Assembly (NCBI GenBank): GCA_019096155.1
Contig: JAHCVI010000001.1
Coordinates: 2,914,001-2,978,000, forward strand
Length of the DNA: 64,000 nt
Direction of reading: 5' to 3'
DNA from: Staphylotrichum longicolle
Taxonomy: Eukaryota; Ascomycota; Sordariomycetes; Sordariales; Chaetomiaceae
Each line of letters starts with the position of its first letter. The stretch's first letter is position 1. Positions 1 through 10,623 of the stretch are shown here, in pieces. The position numbers and the translations under genes were made by a program. The notes under the pieces were generated by a model. That model worked only from the letters and a program-made list of their open reading frames with translations, was not told where the DNA came from and ran no database searches.

Positions 1-581
1 CCGATTCCATTTCCGTTTCCAGTCTCCGTCCGCGCTGCCGCCGCCGTCAGCATGCGGGACACTAGCGAGTATCAGCACTAGTGGCAGCCCTCTGGAGGCA
101 GCCGCTGGTCAGCTCGCCTCGCTCTAAAAATTCATCGCGGGGGCCAAACACAAGGCAGCGACGGCAAGAGCGGGCCCTCGCGTTTCAACCAGAGAGAGCA
201 GAGAGAGCGGGCGAAATCATGTCATGTAACTTTGGACAGAATACACCCAGGGACTGAGAACCCCCAACTCCGCCAAGCCGGTGCTGAGTGATGATCGCCG
301 TCCGCCCGCCCCCCTGCTTCCCCAGACCCCCGGTTTCCAGATTCACTCGCAGAAAGGCCGGCCGTCATGTTGCCGGGTGAAAAGCTTGATATGCTGGCCA
401 TCGGTTGATGTCAGAATTAATCCCCCCTGCGCCCAAGCCGCTTGGTTCCCTCTTCCCTCTTCCCCTCCGCCACTCCGTGCAAACTCCCTGAGCGTCCCCA
501 TAACACACCGGCCGAACATGTGCATCACAACACACCCAGCCACGCGACGACGGTAGCATCACCACCAGAACAAAGAGAAAA
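1..581. other. Intergenic / upstream region of the PAN-like gene
   Basis: No convincing gene is seen. The short open frames on both strands are arginine- and proline-rich and look like chance frames in GC-rich DNA. The last part is presumably promoter and 5' leader of the plus-strand gene that starts at 582. The left part may belong to a gene outside the window. Confidence 0.5.
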
Positions 582-1900
582 ATGATGGACAGCCCGGTCC
601 ACCCGGACCTCCAACCCGGTCCCAGACCACCCCCCAACCCCCTCCCCTTCCCCATCCGCAACGACCCCCTCATCCACGGCCACGACATCGAGCTCGCGCC
701 CACGCGGCGCCCCTTCCAGGAGCACCTCACCAACCCGGCCCCCGAAGTCCTCGGGCACTCGACCCTCGAGCTCGCGGCCGCCAAGCCGCGACCGCCACAC
801 CCCCAACCCCATCCGGATCTGCTGCCCGTCCACCACCCGGACCATTACCCACCACACCAGCAGCAGCAGCAGCATCTCAAGGCCTGGGAGAGCCAGAGCA
901 GGGAGCCCTCGCTCTACAGCCGCTCGGTCTCGACCCCGGCGTCGGCGGCGGCGTCGACGACGGCGGAGACCGCGGGGCAGCGGTATAGTTATAGTGATTT
1001 CAGCAGTCCGTTTGACCGGCGGCCGCTGGTGCCGGGGTCGGCGGCGGGAGGGGGGAGGGGGAAGCGGGAGACGATATGTGGAGTGCGGAGGCACTTGTTT
1101 TGGATCGGGTTGGCGGTCGGGGTGTTCTTGGTGGTGGTTGGTGTGGCGACGGGGGTAGGGGTGGGCGTTGGGATGTCGGGGCGGACTGAGGGGTGAGTTT
1201 GTGCTCTTCTTTTGGGGAAGGGGGGGGGGCCTGGTGGGAATGGCCGGCGGGGTGATGCCGGTGTGTAGTCGGCCGAGTTCAACGGCTGGCTGCTGGGGCA
1301 TGTCCGGGTGCCCTACCCTCCCTTTCTCATTCTTCACACACTTTTTTCTGTGCCTCAACCCTGGCAAACAAACTCGCTAACTCTCGAGCAACAGCACATC
1401 CCCAACGCCCACACCAACACGCACCCTCCCCGTCCCAGTCGCGACGTCCACTCCGTCAGCCTCAAAACAGATATCCTGCCCAGCCAACAACCTCACGCTC
1501 TACTCGGCGCCCCTGAAACCGGAAAAGAAGTATCTCCTCTTCTGCGGCCGTGGTATGTACCCGTGTTTCCTCCCTTTCCCTTTTCCCTTTCCCCTTTCCC
1601 CTCCCCCCTTCCCCCTTTCTTTCAATCTCTTCACCCCCCCACCACTAACAAACAACCCTCTTCCCCCCCACTCCAGATTACAACTCCAATCTAGGCGCCA
1701 CCCTCGACCTCTACAACACCCCGACCGACACCCTCGCCGACTGCCTCGACCTCTGCGCGGGCGAGGAGACGTGCGTCGGCGCGGGCTGGGGGCGCGGCAA
1801 CACGGGCGGCGGCAGGGCGCTGTGCTGGCTCAAGAGCCAGCTGGGCGAGTGGAACGGGGCGCCGGCGTGGAGTTTCTTTATTCGGGACCAGGGGACGTGA
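582..1900 (+). CDS. Single-pass membrane protein with PAN/Apple-like C-terminal domain
   Basis: Predicted exons are 582-1192, 1389-1552 and 1677-1900, giving 332 residues with an exact multiple of three. The N-terminal ~170 residues are Pro/Gln/Ser-rich and disordered. A Gly/Val-rich hydrophobic stretch at about residues 172-195 follows a basic segment, which suggests a type II membrane protein with its C-terminus outside. The last ~95 residues carry spaced cysteines (CPANN, LLFCGRDYNSN, CLDLC, ETCVGAGWG, LCWLK). This resembles fungal PAN-like modules at the cell surface. The second exon was chosen because it keeps the first cysteine in frame; its acceptor (CTCTCGAG) follows a CTAAC branch site. 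The ligand is unknown. The gene is tail to tail with the carboxylesterase. Confidence 0.75.
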
Positions 1901-2539
1901 TCTTTTTTTCTATCACCCTCATCACCCGGGATACTAGGGGATAATCTGGCTCTGGCTCTGGCTCTGGCTCTGACTCTGGCTCCGGCCTGGGCGGGGGGCA
2001 GAAAGGAGAAGGGATGGGAGGGGTGCGGGGACTTGGTGGATAGGGATTGGGACTTGGACTTTGGGGGGTGGGGGATGGGAGCAACGGTTGAGGGATGATT
2101 TGGTTCCGGGATGGGATAGGAGGATTTCTGATGGGAGGGCGTTTTGGGAGGTTGGGTTGCTGGTCTGTTTGGTTTGGATATGGGTCGGGTTGGGTTGGAC
2201 TTTGGGAGGTAATGGGTTGTGTGTACATAGCGATGGAGTTGAGGGATACCCAGGCTTTGGATGAGTGGTTGTATCTTGGGACCATGCTGGACGCGGGAAT
2301 GCCCGTGTTATAAATTCAATTACGATACCTAAACATTCAGCCACTGACCCAGTTCATTCACGTTCGCTGTACCTCTCGGGCAAGGTTGCTTCCACGACCT
2401 CGACGTCATCCGTCAGTCTAATTCCGCCGTACAAGGCTCTCAAACAAACCTAAAATAATCTATACACAAGAACTTCAACAAACACCACCACCATCATCAC
2501 CCCCAACACCTCTCTTACCCACCCCGGCCACCGCCCCAG
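1901..2539. other. Convergent 3' region between the PAN-like gene and the carboxylesterase
   Basis: Lies between two gene ends. It holds the TGGCTC microsatellite near 1945 and GT-rich sequence. No gene is supported. It is presumably the two 3' untranslated regions. Confidence 0.5.
1945..1982. repeat. TGGCTC hexanucleotide microsatellite
   Basis: Five or so near-perfect tandem copies of the hexamer TGGCTC lie about 45 bases past the stop codon of the PAN-like gene, with one copy changed (TGACTC). It is probably in the 3' untranslated region. Confidence 0.85.
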
Positions 2540-4670
2540 TCACTTCTTCTCATAATACCCCAGCCCCAGCCCCAGCGCCTCGCACTGCTCCGCCTCCCTG
2601 AACCCGCTCATGCTCGCCCTCGGCCAGTCCAGCACCCTCAGCTGCATCCTCCCCTTGCGCGCCGGCGCCCACCGCCCGGCCCTCTGCGCCATCGCCAGCG
2701 TCGCATCGTACCCCCTCGCCCGCGCGTACCCCTCGTCGACGTTGGGATCGCCCGTCCGCACAAACGCCGCGAACGTGTCGAGCACGAACTGCTCAAACGG
2801 CAGGTCCCCGGCGTCCCGCATTGGCAGCCCTTGGCGGTGCAGGTTGCCAAAAACGTAGTACAGCTCGCCCGAGTGGCATTTCAGGTAGGGCTTGGAGGGG
2901 TCGCCGTCGGGGAACCTGGCGCTCTTGGGCGGGTCGCACACGTCGGTGCCCGGCCAGCCCTTGGTCTGGTAGGTACGGTCGAACTCGTAATAGTAGATCT
3001 GGTCGAGGCGGCCGTGCTCGAGCGCCGAGAAGGCGGTGGCCTGGTCGACGCAGCGGAAGATGCCGTCGGTGGCGAGGCGGGCGCCCGTGGTGTACAGGTC
3101 GAGCGTGGCGTTGCCCGTGGGCACGACGGGGAAGAGGGAGGCGGGCGGCACGGGGAAGCCCGCCGAGGTGTAGTAGGCGGTCTGGTTGGTGGTTTGCGGG
3201 AACGAGATCATGGGCGCGCCGTCGTGCTGCGTGATGCCCATCATGAGCTTGATGGGGAGGCGCGGGCCCGTGAGCGGGAGGGACGGGGACGTGATGTAGG
3301 TGCCGTCTACGACGATGTAGCGCGCGCCGCCGAGCTTGGTGAGGGTGCTGGCGGGGACGGCGCGGAGGCAGTCGACCTGGGAGGGCGCGTTGGTGCAGTT
3401 GGTGGCGGCGAGGATGGGGTTGGCGGCCACGGCGACTTGCTCGTCGATGGTGTAGTACTGCGAGTAGGTGGTGCCGTAGTTGATGCCGCCGAGGTTGCTG
3501 AGCATGATGGCGCTGGCGAACTTGCCGGCGGCCTTGGGCGAGGCGATCAGGGCGCGGACGGAGCCGGCGCCGGCGGACTGGCCAAAGATGGTGATCCGGT
3601 CAGGGTCGCCTCCAAAGCTCTTGATGTTGGCGCGGACCCAGTCTAGGGCGGTGATCTGATCCGCGAGCCCATAGTTGCCGTTGGTCTTGCCGTCCTTGAG
3701 CGCCAGGAAGCCGAGAGTCGACAGGCGGTAGTTGATGGCCACCATGACCATGTCGCCTCTCGAGACGATGTTGGCGCCATCAAAGGTTGCGTCGTTGGCG
3801 GTGCCGCCGGTGAAGGCGCCGCCGTGGATCCACACGCCAACAGGGCGGAGCGACTTCTTGGCCGGCGCGGAGTTGGGGTTGGGGAGGTAGGGGGTCCAAA
3901 CGTTGAGAAACAAGCAGTCCTCGCTGCCGGAGTCGGACCCCTGAGCGCACTGCGAGCCATACTCCAGCGCGGACGCGGCCTCGCCAGATCCTTTAAACAG
4001 AGTAGAATAGGTGAACCGCTGCGGCTGCGGCGCATAGCGAATGCCCAAGAAGCGGAAAGAGAGCCGGTCGCGGAAACTGCCCAGTGTCAGTCGAGTTCTC
4101 ATTCTGCTGAGCTTCAGTTGGACCCACCCTGTGAGAGTCTGGTTGTTGACGTCCAGGCTGATCTGCCACTTGGAGCTCGTATCCTGAGAGCCCTGGGTCG
4201 AGTACGGCGCCGTGTTGGCGCAGAGTCCCGGGATCCGCAAGTTCGAGCCTGGCCCAAAGTTGTTGTAGCGGCCGGCGATGTCGACAGCGTTGGAGCCCGA
4301 GTCCGAGGCGCACCAGAACTTGGACGAAGCGTCCGCCTTGCCGTCAAACTTCAAGTACTCGGAGAAAGGCAGGGCCGCCGTGTCTCGTCTCCGGTGCCCG
4401 CGCTTCGGCTTCCAGAGCTGTTCGCCCAGCTTGGCGCACACGTTCTGGGACACATCTTGGAACGGGCGGGCGTCCGTGAGGATCACGGCCGAGTCGGCGT
4501 CAGGGCTCGCTGCTCCTGTAAAGGGTCAGTCGAGCTCGTGATGAGCAGCCGTTAGACGTACCCTGGAGGTCATTGTTGGTTAAGATGGTCAGGCTAGTAT
4601 CGAGACGCTTGAGAGACTCGCCCGCTGCCAAGGTGGCAAGCGTTGCCAGCGTCACCCCGACGAGCTGCAT
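2540..4670 (-). CDS. Secreted type B carboxylesterase / lipase
   Basis: Alpha/beta-hydrolase of the cholinesterase-type carboxylesterase family, predicted to hydrolyse esters outside the cell. Exons on the minus strand are 4670-4562, 4515-4128 and 4076-2540, giving 677 residues and an exact multiple of three. Residues 1-17 form a signal peptide. An N-terminal extension of ~130 residues precedes the core. Seen motifs are the oxyanion-hole HGGAF near residue 250, the family signature SEDCLFLNVWTP, and the nucleophile elbow GQSAG with Ser near 333 (Gln where many members have Glu). A CHSGELYYVFG segment carries the likely catalytic His. The second intron (4077-4127, 51 nt) is in frame and stop-free, so a simple ORF reading hides it; removing it gives the smooth family reading LTG-FRDRLSF. 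Substrate cannot be told. Confidence 0.88.
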
Positions 4671-5437
4671 CTTGGATAACTTGATGTGGACGCAACGAGG
4701 ATGCGGACGAGACGTGGGCAGAGGAGTGTGAGGCGACGATATAGGTTAGAAGGCCTTTAATATGGAGGTTCCGCCCCCGTGGGCCGATGGAGATGCAACG
4801 CTACCCGTTCCTGAATCCTCACACCACCGCAACCCCTCAGTGTATCGAGCCGTCTTTCCCATTTTTGTTTTTCGGTTATGGCTTGTAAGGCGGTTCCGAA
4901 ATTGGGCCCAAAACCGTGTTGTAGCCGGTGAAGATTATCCGTGGCTAAGGACTCCCGCTCCAGCACTCGCTGCATGCGCTCTCTTTGGGAGCATCATCGC
5001 CGACTCGTCATCTTTGCCGGGGCTACCGGGGCGATGAAAGCTAAGCTTTGTCGACCCGGGTGCAGTGCGAGATGAGGTGGGTGCGAGTGACATCGGGCGT
5101 GCAGTTAATAGGCTAAATGGGGAATCCCGCTCCGTCGTTGGAGACAAGGGGGGTTTCCCCTTGGGGTAAACAGGTGGAGAGACACTCGACATGCGGAGGT
5201 GAATCCATCTTCTCGATGCATGTCTCCCCGCCAGAGACGCGAATACAGGTGATCCGTACGGCCGAGGCGTGAGGTGACGAGGGGGAGTTCCCGGTTCGTG
5301 GTAACGGCGGGTCCACCCCGGCAGACACCGAGTTCCGGGGAGCATGCCATTCTACCAACGCCATTGGTCCAAGGACCGGCCTCGCCTGGGAAGTCCTGAG
5401 GTTGCCGGAGGCTCTCGACAGGAGTCAGTCAGACTCC
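4671..5437. other. Intergenic: carboxylesterase promoter and HeLo-gene 3' end
   Basis: No gene is supported. A TATTAAAG element on the minus strand at about 4756-4763, roughly 90 bases before the esterase ATG, may act as a TATA-like site. The short minus-strand frames at 4935-5364 show no recognisable protein. Confidence 0.45.
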
Positions 5438-7363
5438 TCAGATCCGGACATCACCGAGAGGTTTGACCACATCCTCGTGGAGAACCATAGACAGCCGGGC
5501 AGCCACGGCATCGTTGGTCTCGTCGTCGCCCTCACACAGTCCCAGTTCCTTCCCTCCTGTAATGCATTTCCGGGAAGCGGTCTCGTAGACGGCACCCATG
5601 CAAGCACCCAAATCCGCTATCTGCTCCTCCACTAGCAGACTGTCACGTACGCGGAGAGCGATGGACGGCCGGCCCCTGGCAGCGTTCATGTCGATACCCA
5701 AAACTCTTTCGACGGGGGCCCAGTGAGCTATCTCGACCAGCAGTACGCCCAGGCTGTAGATGTCGAAGCTCTTCTTGAAGCGCTCGCGTTCTTCAGGGTT
5801 GGTGGACTGTGCGAGCGGGTGTCGGTAAAGGTTGTACTCGGCGTCGTCCCCCGGGCCGGGGATGTCGGTCATCTCGTCGGCCCGGGCAGGCCTCGAGAAG
5901 TCGAACCCCGACAGGTACGGCTTCGTGTAGTCGACTTGGCCGCTGGTTGTTCGGAAGAAGATGATGTTGTGGCTCCGCAGCCCCTTGTGCAGCCAGTTCA
6001 CTGCGTGCAGATAGAGCAAACAATTGCTGATGGCGTGTGCAAGCTTGACTCTCTCCGTCACCCGCGGCTTCCGGGAAGTCTGGAGCAGCTCCCGGAGCGA
6101 GACGGGTGGCAGAGATGCGTGAAGGCAGTCGTCAAGAGGCCGCTCAAAGACGAGCCCGAGGCGCATGTTGAGAATATCCTCGTCCTCGTCCTCGACTCCA
6201 TTTGCGCTCGCCCTGTCAAAGAAGCCTAGGCAGTGAGGTGTCCTGAAGGCTTCTGGTTTTGGGGAATGGTTCAAGAGGGCCGCTAGTTTGCGCACTCTCT
6301 CACATATGACATTCTTGGGCGGTGACAGGTCTCCAGGCCGCTGTCGGTCGTATTCTTTCCATTCTACCCAGACCTTCTTGCGTCGGCCGTCCGGAAGACG
6401 AAGCGTGGCTTCGCATCTCGGCAGGTCGGACTCCTCGTCAGCAGGGTCAAGGTCGATCATGGACCGGTCAAGGACAAGATGCTTCTGCCCGTCTGGGCTG
6501 CCGAGCTCGAGACACATGGCCGTGGCCTCGTCCCACGGTGTCTTCTTGGTAGACTCGATCGACTCATTGAAGGCCTTGAACTTGGCGAGCTGGGACAAAA
6601 GCTGGAGGCTATCGGCGTTGGCTCTTTTTTGGACAAGTGACATTTGTGATGCTGGCAGGGGAGAGGCGGCTTCCAATTTGACGTTGAGGGCCATGACGAG
6701 TCGAGACAGGTCGGTGATCTTGTGGTGCAGTTGGAGCACGCCGCGGTTTGTATCTTGGACAGTGTGGTGAATTTCAACCTGCATCCGAGCATCCAGAATG
6801 TTGGTCATGCTGTCGTTGAGGGTTGAGAACCTCGACAGGAGGAGCTCGAAGGCGGCCTTGTCGAAGGATACCCATTTCACTCGCTGGGCGGCTTCATGTG
6901 AGGTCTCCTTCAAGCTCTGCATGGCCTTCTTGATGAAATCTCTACGACGTTGGGGTAGAGGGAAATTGGCGTCGGCAGCGTCCTTCTCGGGCTTCTGGAG
7001 GACATTGTCCGGGTCAGGGGCAGTTTGGAGGCGCTTGTTCCGCGTCTGGTGCTCCTTGAACTCTTTGAACAGGCACTCGACCTGCACCAACAAGTCAAGC
7101 ACTGTCTGACGGTGCAGGACGAATGTGTTGGACTCGAGGACTTTTTGGCGGTTCTTGGCGTCCAGATCGAGGAGTCCCGACGTCTCGCTCCAGGCAAACA
7201 ATCGCTGCTGCTCCATGCGGAGGCGCAAGTTGAGGTACTTGCAGTCATCGGGAAAGTTGGAGGCCGTGATGAGCAGCTGGATGCCCTGGATGCAGCCGGT
7301 ATACACTTGCAGGCCGATTGAGGCCACGCCAATGGCGAGCCCGGCGACTGACACGGGGTCCAT
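5438..7363 (-). CDS. HeLo-domain (prion-inhibition/propagation) protein with a pseudokinase-like C-terminus
   Basis: Single-exon gene of 641 residues. I chose the ATG at 7363 (MDPVSVAGLAIGVASIGLQV), the usual start of this family, over an in-frame non-ATG extension. The N-terminal ~210 residues match the helical HeLo domain known from fungal HET-s/HET-S and related cell-death proteins: a short hydrophobic first helix, then amphipathic helices. The C-terminal ~330 residues look kinase-like (LHAVNWLHKGLRSHNIIFF at the catalytic-loop position and LSGFDFSRP where DFG is expected). Both HRD and DFG are altered, so it is probably not an active kinase. HeLo fused to a degenerate kinase fold recurs in Sordariomycetes. 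A role in heterokaryon incompatibility or regulated cell death is inferred from the family, not shown here. Confidence 0.8.
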   Translation of the reverse strand: MDPVSVAGLAIGVASIGLQVYTGCIQGIQLLITASNFPDDCKYLNLRLRMEQQRLFAWSETSGLLDLDAKNRQKVLESNTFVLHRQTVLDLLVQVECLFKEFKEHQTRNKRLQTAPDPDNVLQKPEKDAADANFPLPQRRRDFIKKAMQSLKETSHEAAQRVKWVSFDKAAFELLLSRFSTLNDSMTNILDARMQVEIHHTVQDTNRGVLQLHHKITDLSRLVMALNVKLEAASPLPASQMSLVQKRANADSLQLLSQLAKFKAFNESIESTKKTPWDEATAMCLELGSPDGQKHLVLDRSMIDLDPADEESDLPRCEATLRLPDGRRKKVWVEWKEYDRQRPGDLSPPKNVICERVRKLAALLNHSPKPEAFRTPHCLGFFDRASANGVEDEDEDILNMRLGLVFERPLDDCLHASLPPVSLRELLQTSRKPRVTERVKLAHAISNCLLYLHAVNWLHKGLRSHNIIFFRTTSGQVDYTKPYLSGFDFSRPARADEMTDIPGPGDDAEYNLYRHPLAQSTNPEERERFKKSFDIYSLGVLLVEIAHWAPVERVLGIDMNAARGRPSIALRVRDSLLVEEQIADLGACMGAVYETASRKCITGGKELGLCEGDDETNDAVAARLSMVLHEDVVKPLGDVRI

Positions 7364-8052
7364 AGCACGCTGTTGATGTCGATGTCGATGTCGAGTCGGC
7401 CGGTCAGCCACTCAGCCGAGATGCAGCAGAGGTAGTCCACCCACTCAGAACACAATCACAGCTCGGAGGAGAGTGAAGCTATCACGACCTTTGTCTGCCC
7501 GTTTCTCGTCCTTAGTTGACTGTGTTTTAAGTCGCAGCGTGTAAATCCGAGACTGAACCGGGAGCGGTTTGCGGAGTACCGACGACAGGCACTTCCAGGA
7601 AGTCGTTTTGTCAGTCGAGATGGCTTCGAGAATGCGCAAACCGTGGCTTGTCTCCCATGTGCTACCGTGGATGAGCGGGGCCGAGACCATGTCATCCCAT
7701 GTCGCAACGGCGATCAAGTTCATCCAACTTTCCAAACCTGGAGGGGAAATCTTGGCATTGATAACCCTAACCCTTGACTTATCCGAGCTGTTGGCTCTCA
7801 GGATGTTTGACGCTTGCCAGTTGTGAGATTGGTGCTGTTTGGAAGAAGTCCCTGCCCTAAAGAAGGTGTCCAAAGAAGGTCGAGACAGAGTCTTTTGCAG
7901 GAAATAGGCGTGAATGAGAGTCGACAGCTCGAAATCTGCAGTCCGATTGTTGAGCCCAATATCATGAAAAGGATGAACAAGGCCCACGCTGTGGAAGACA
8001 CGCCCTCGTCTCAGCGTGAAGACCAAAGAAACATGGTCTCCAATCGTTCAAG
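7364..8052. other. Intergenic: HeLo-gene promoter and APH-like 3' end
   Basis: Open frames on both strands (such as 7445-8026 minus) have no recognisable domain or start context. I read this as upstream sequence of the HeLo gene plus the 3' end of the APH-like gene. Confidence 0.45.
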
Positions 8053-8783
8053 CTAGCCGTCGAGACAGTTTCGCAGATCTTTGGGCTCGAGCCCAAACAA
8101 GGCGAGATCTCGTCTCGCGACCTGTTCACACAGCTCTTTACGACCACACCAGTCCAAGGGCCATAACGCGAGCTCCCATTCGGACGGGTAATATCCCGCC
8201 AGCTCCCAGTCAATGATGCCAGTAATATCAAAGTCTCAGGGTCAATCAAGATGTTCCGGTTGCTCAGGTCGTTGTGGCAGAAAACGAAAGGCGGGTCCTC
8301 AGAAGGCGGCGAGGTGACCCGTTCCCACGATCGACGATCGCGGCGGTAGATGCGGATGGGCGGGACCATGGGGAGCGACGTGTCAACTGAGCCGATCGAG
8401 TGCCGGCGGAGCTTGCGGAGCTGCGGCAAGATATTCTCCTCCATCTGCCTGGTGACGGCTTCGATGGCAGCGGGCATGGTTGCCGTGTCGACGTCGTCGA
8501 GCAGGATGCCAGGGACCCGCAACGTCTCGAGATGGAGCAGGCCGCCGTTTTCATAGAGACGGTGCTTGGGCATCGGGATGCTGGTGTTGGCGGCAACAAA
8601 GGCGATTGCGTCGGCCTCGTTCTGGATCCGCTCCCTCATCCAGTATGGGTAGATGACCTGACCGTTGGGCCGGCGGAAGAACTCATGCTTGGCCAGTTCC
8701 CGTTTGATGAATCTGTCCTTCTCCACGATGATTACGCGATCCTCCAACTTGTAGATCTTCGGGAATGATTCGGCGGGCGCCAT
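8053..8783 (-). CDS. Aminoglycoside-phosphotransferase (APH)-like kinase, frame broken near 8232
   Basis: Member of the fungal APH/choline-kinase-like family, small-molecule phosphotransferases of mostly unknown substrate. Start is the ATG at 8783 (MAPAESFPKIYKLEDRVIIV). The N-lobe and the catalytic-loop segment CHNDLSNRNILIDPET read in one frame. The reading then breaks at about 8232-8237. The conserved continuation, with the metal-binding Asp (FDITGIIDWELAGYYP), is in the neighbouring frame and runs to a TAG at 8053-8055. The span is 731 nt, one short of a multiple of three, so a single missing base explains it. No GT is available for an intron there. Left unrepaired, translation would run on in the wrong frame past the DxD-like site. 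Either an assembly deletion or a recent null allele. Confidence 0.72.
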
Positions 8784-10623
8784 AACAACGCATTTCGCTC
8801 GTGCTGGCGATAAAACAGCAAGACGTCCAGGAGTTACAGGGGCAGGGTGCCGGCATATAAAGTGTGCACATCCATCAAGCAACAACCTTTCTGGCCAACG
8901 GTTCTGGTTGGCTGTACAGTGCCTACAGCACGCCACAAAGGCAGGCCAGACGTTGGTCCTGTGAGTGGCATGTCTTGGATCTTGGCAGCATGAACTTGCT
9001 GTCGTCTGTCTTCTTCCAGGTGAAGCGCTCCCAGGTCCGGGTGCCGCAAAGCCGGAGCATGACTGGAACCAATCCGGAACGGAGCTGGAACGGGTGGAAT
9101 GCACTGGCCTTTCCAAAGACGTTGTCGGCACGTGAAGAGGTTTGAAACCCAGACTGAGCAGTCAACGGTATTCTTGATTTTTCCAGAGCAGGAGGATGGG
9201 AAGCCAGGCACTGGATTGATGTGTCGGGTAAGCCACGCTGATGGCAAAGGAGCCCTTGGACTTGGCCGAGACTGGTGATGCTGTAATCCAACAACCTGGA
9301 AAAGAGTTAGAAGGGGTTGAACATTGGAAGTTGGATCTCTCTGGGAGCCTGAAGCCTGGTTTTATCATCCCACACACAGGATGGTGGCTCCTGCCTCCTC
9401 AGACAGGCACTTGCACAACTGTTTATCCAAGAACAAAACCCAAGGCAGGTACGCTTCCTAGGCCTGTCGTGGGGAATCAACCCACTTAATGGCCACCTCC
9501 ACCTGATAATCTGATTCATCCGAACCTGAAGACGACTCCTCAGCTCCTCCATCGACGATACCCACTCCGCTCGGATGGAAGTCCATGTTTGCTGTGGGTT
9601 TTCGCCAACTGTGGTGTGGCCGCCCACCAATGTGCTTGCAATGCGCTCGACGAGATTGGCGAACAGGCTCGCTCCCCGCTGCCCCAACGTTGCATTTCCG
9701 CCGTTTGGTCCTGCAAGGGGCCTCGCTCGGCACCAATCAGTGATGCTCGCCCGCCTAGTCACTGCTGCACCTGTCTGCCATCATCACGAATTGTCGTCAA
9801 TCAGAAGCCGAACTGTGCTTCGGTTTGCTGTCCCGAGTACGGGTTCCATACACGGCTGGCATTCTCTTGCTTGCCCAGGCTCGCCAGGCTCTTCGCCTTG
9901 ACGCCTCCGCATGAACTCTCAAACACCCTTTGCGCGCTGTCGCAAGGTTGATGAGACATGGATGCGCTTCGATAAAGCATCAAAAGGAGCGAGACCGAAC
10001 CCAAACTCACCGCCAAGCTCCATCTTCTCCTCCCGCCACCGTCCCGCGTGGAGATCTCGATTCCCCCAACAAATTGCACGCCGCTTTTGGGTAGTACGAG
10101 TGGTCAAGAACCCGGGAAGAAGGTCAGAGCTTGCCCGTTGTCCCGCTGCAATCCACGGCCGATCCCTGCACCTTGCTTGGGGGTTTCGGGGGGCCAGACT
10201 TGGACGGGAGGGACGGCGCGCAGAGTCGAAATCCAGATGCGGAGGGGGTAGACTGACAATTGCCGTCCAGGTCGGCCGCATATTCACCTCGTCGCCATTT
10301 TCACCCACCGTGTCCCATACCAGGCCCAGCTTTGTCTCAACGCGCAAGGCCAGCTGTTGGTGTCAAAGGAAACGCGCGTGCCGACATTGGACAGACCTTG
10401 TCGCCGTGGAGAGCACTGGCCTTGCCAGGTTTATCGTTGACCCGCTGCAAGATCCCCCCCCGGATCCGCTGTAACCCCTTCTCATCAATTGCTCTTGCAA
10501 CTCGCCATCGCCGTTCTCCTGGAACCCTCCCCTCCCGTTCCCGCACCTCCACGCGCATCCCCTTCGGCCCCGACATTGAAAATCCACGTCTGAATTGAAA
10601 ATCGCCTGATCTGGTTGCCGACC
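8784..10623. other. Divergent intergenic region between the APH-like gene and the Zn2Cys6 factor
   Basis: About 1.8 kb without a supported gene. Short open frames exist on both strands (for example 9307-9762 minus and 9911-10474 plus), but none has a recognisable motif or consistent codon pattern. The right half, pyrimidine-rich from about 10440, is presumably the 5' leader of the transcription factor. Confidence 0.45.

Noticed and set aside
525..1367. Long minus-strand ORF opposite the PAN-like gene
   Set aside because: Proline/arginine-rich shadow of a GC-rich coding region; no domain, and the plus-strand spliced model is coherent.
2831..3646. 271-residue plus-strand ORF inside the carboxylesterase
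   Set aside because: Gly/Val/Ala/Arg-rich antisense of a well-supported catalytic domain.
7445..8026. 193-residue minus-strand ORF between the HeLo and APH-like genes
   Set aside because: No ATG-supported start in family context and no domain; sits in a promoter-sized gap.
9307..9762. 151-residue minus-strand ORF
   Set aside because: Overlaps several equally long frames on both strands and shows no motif.
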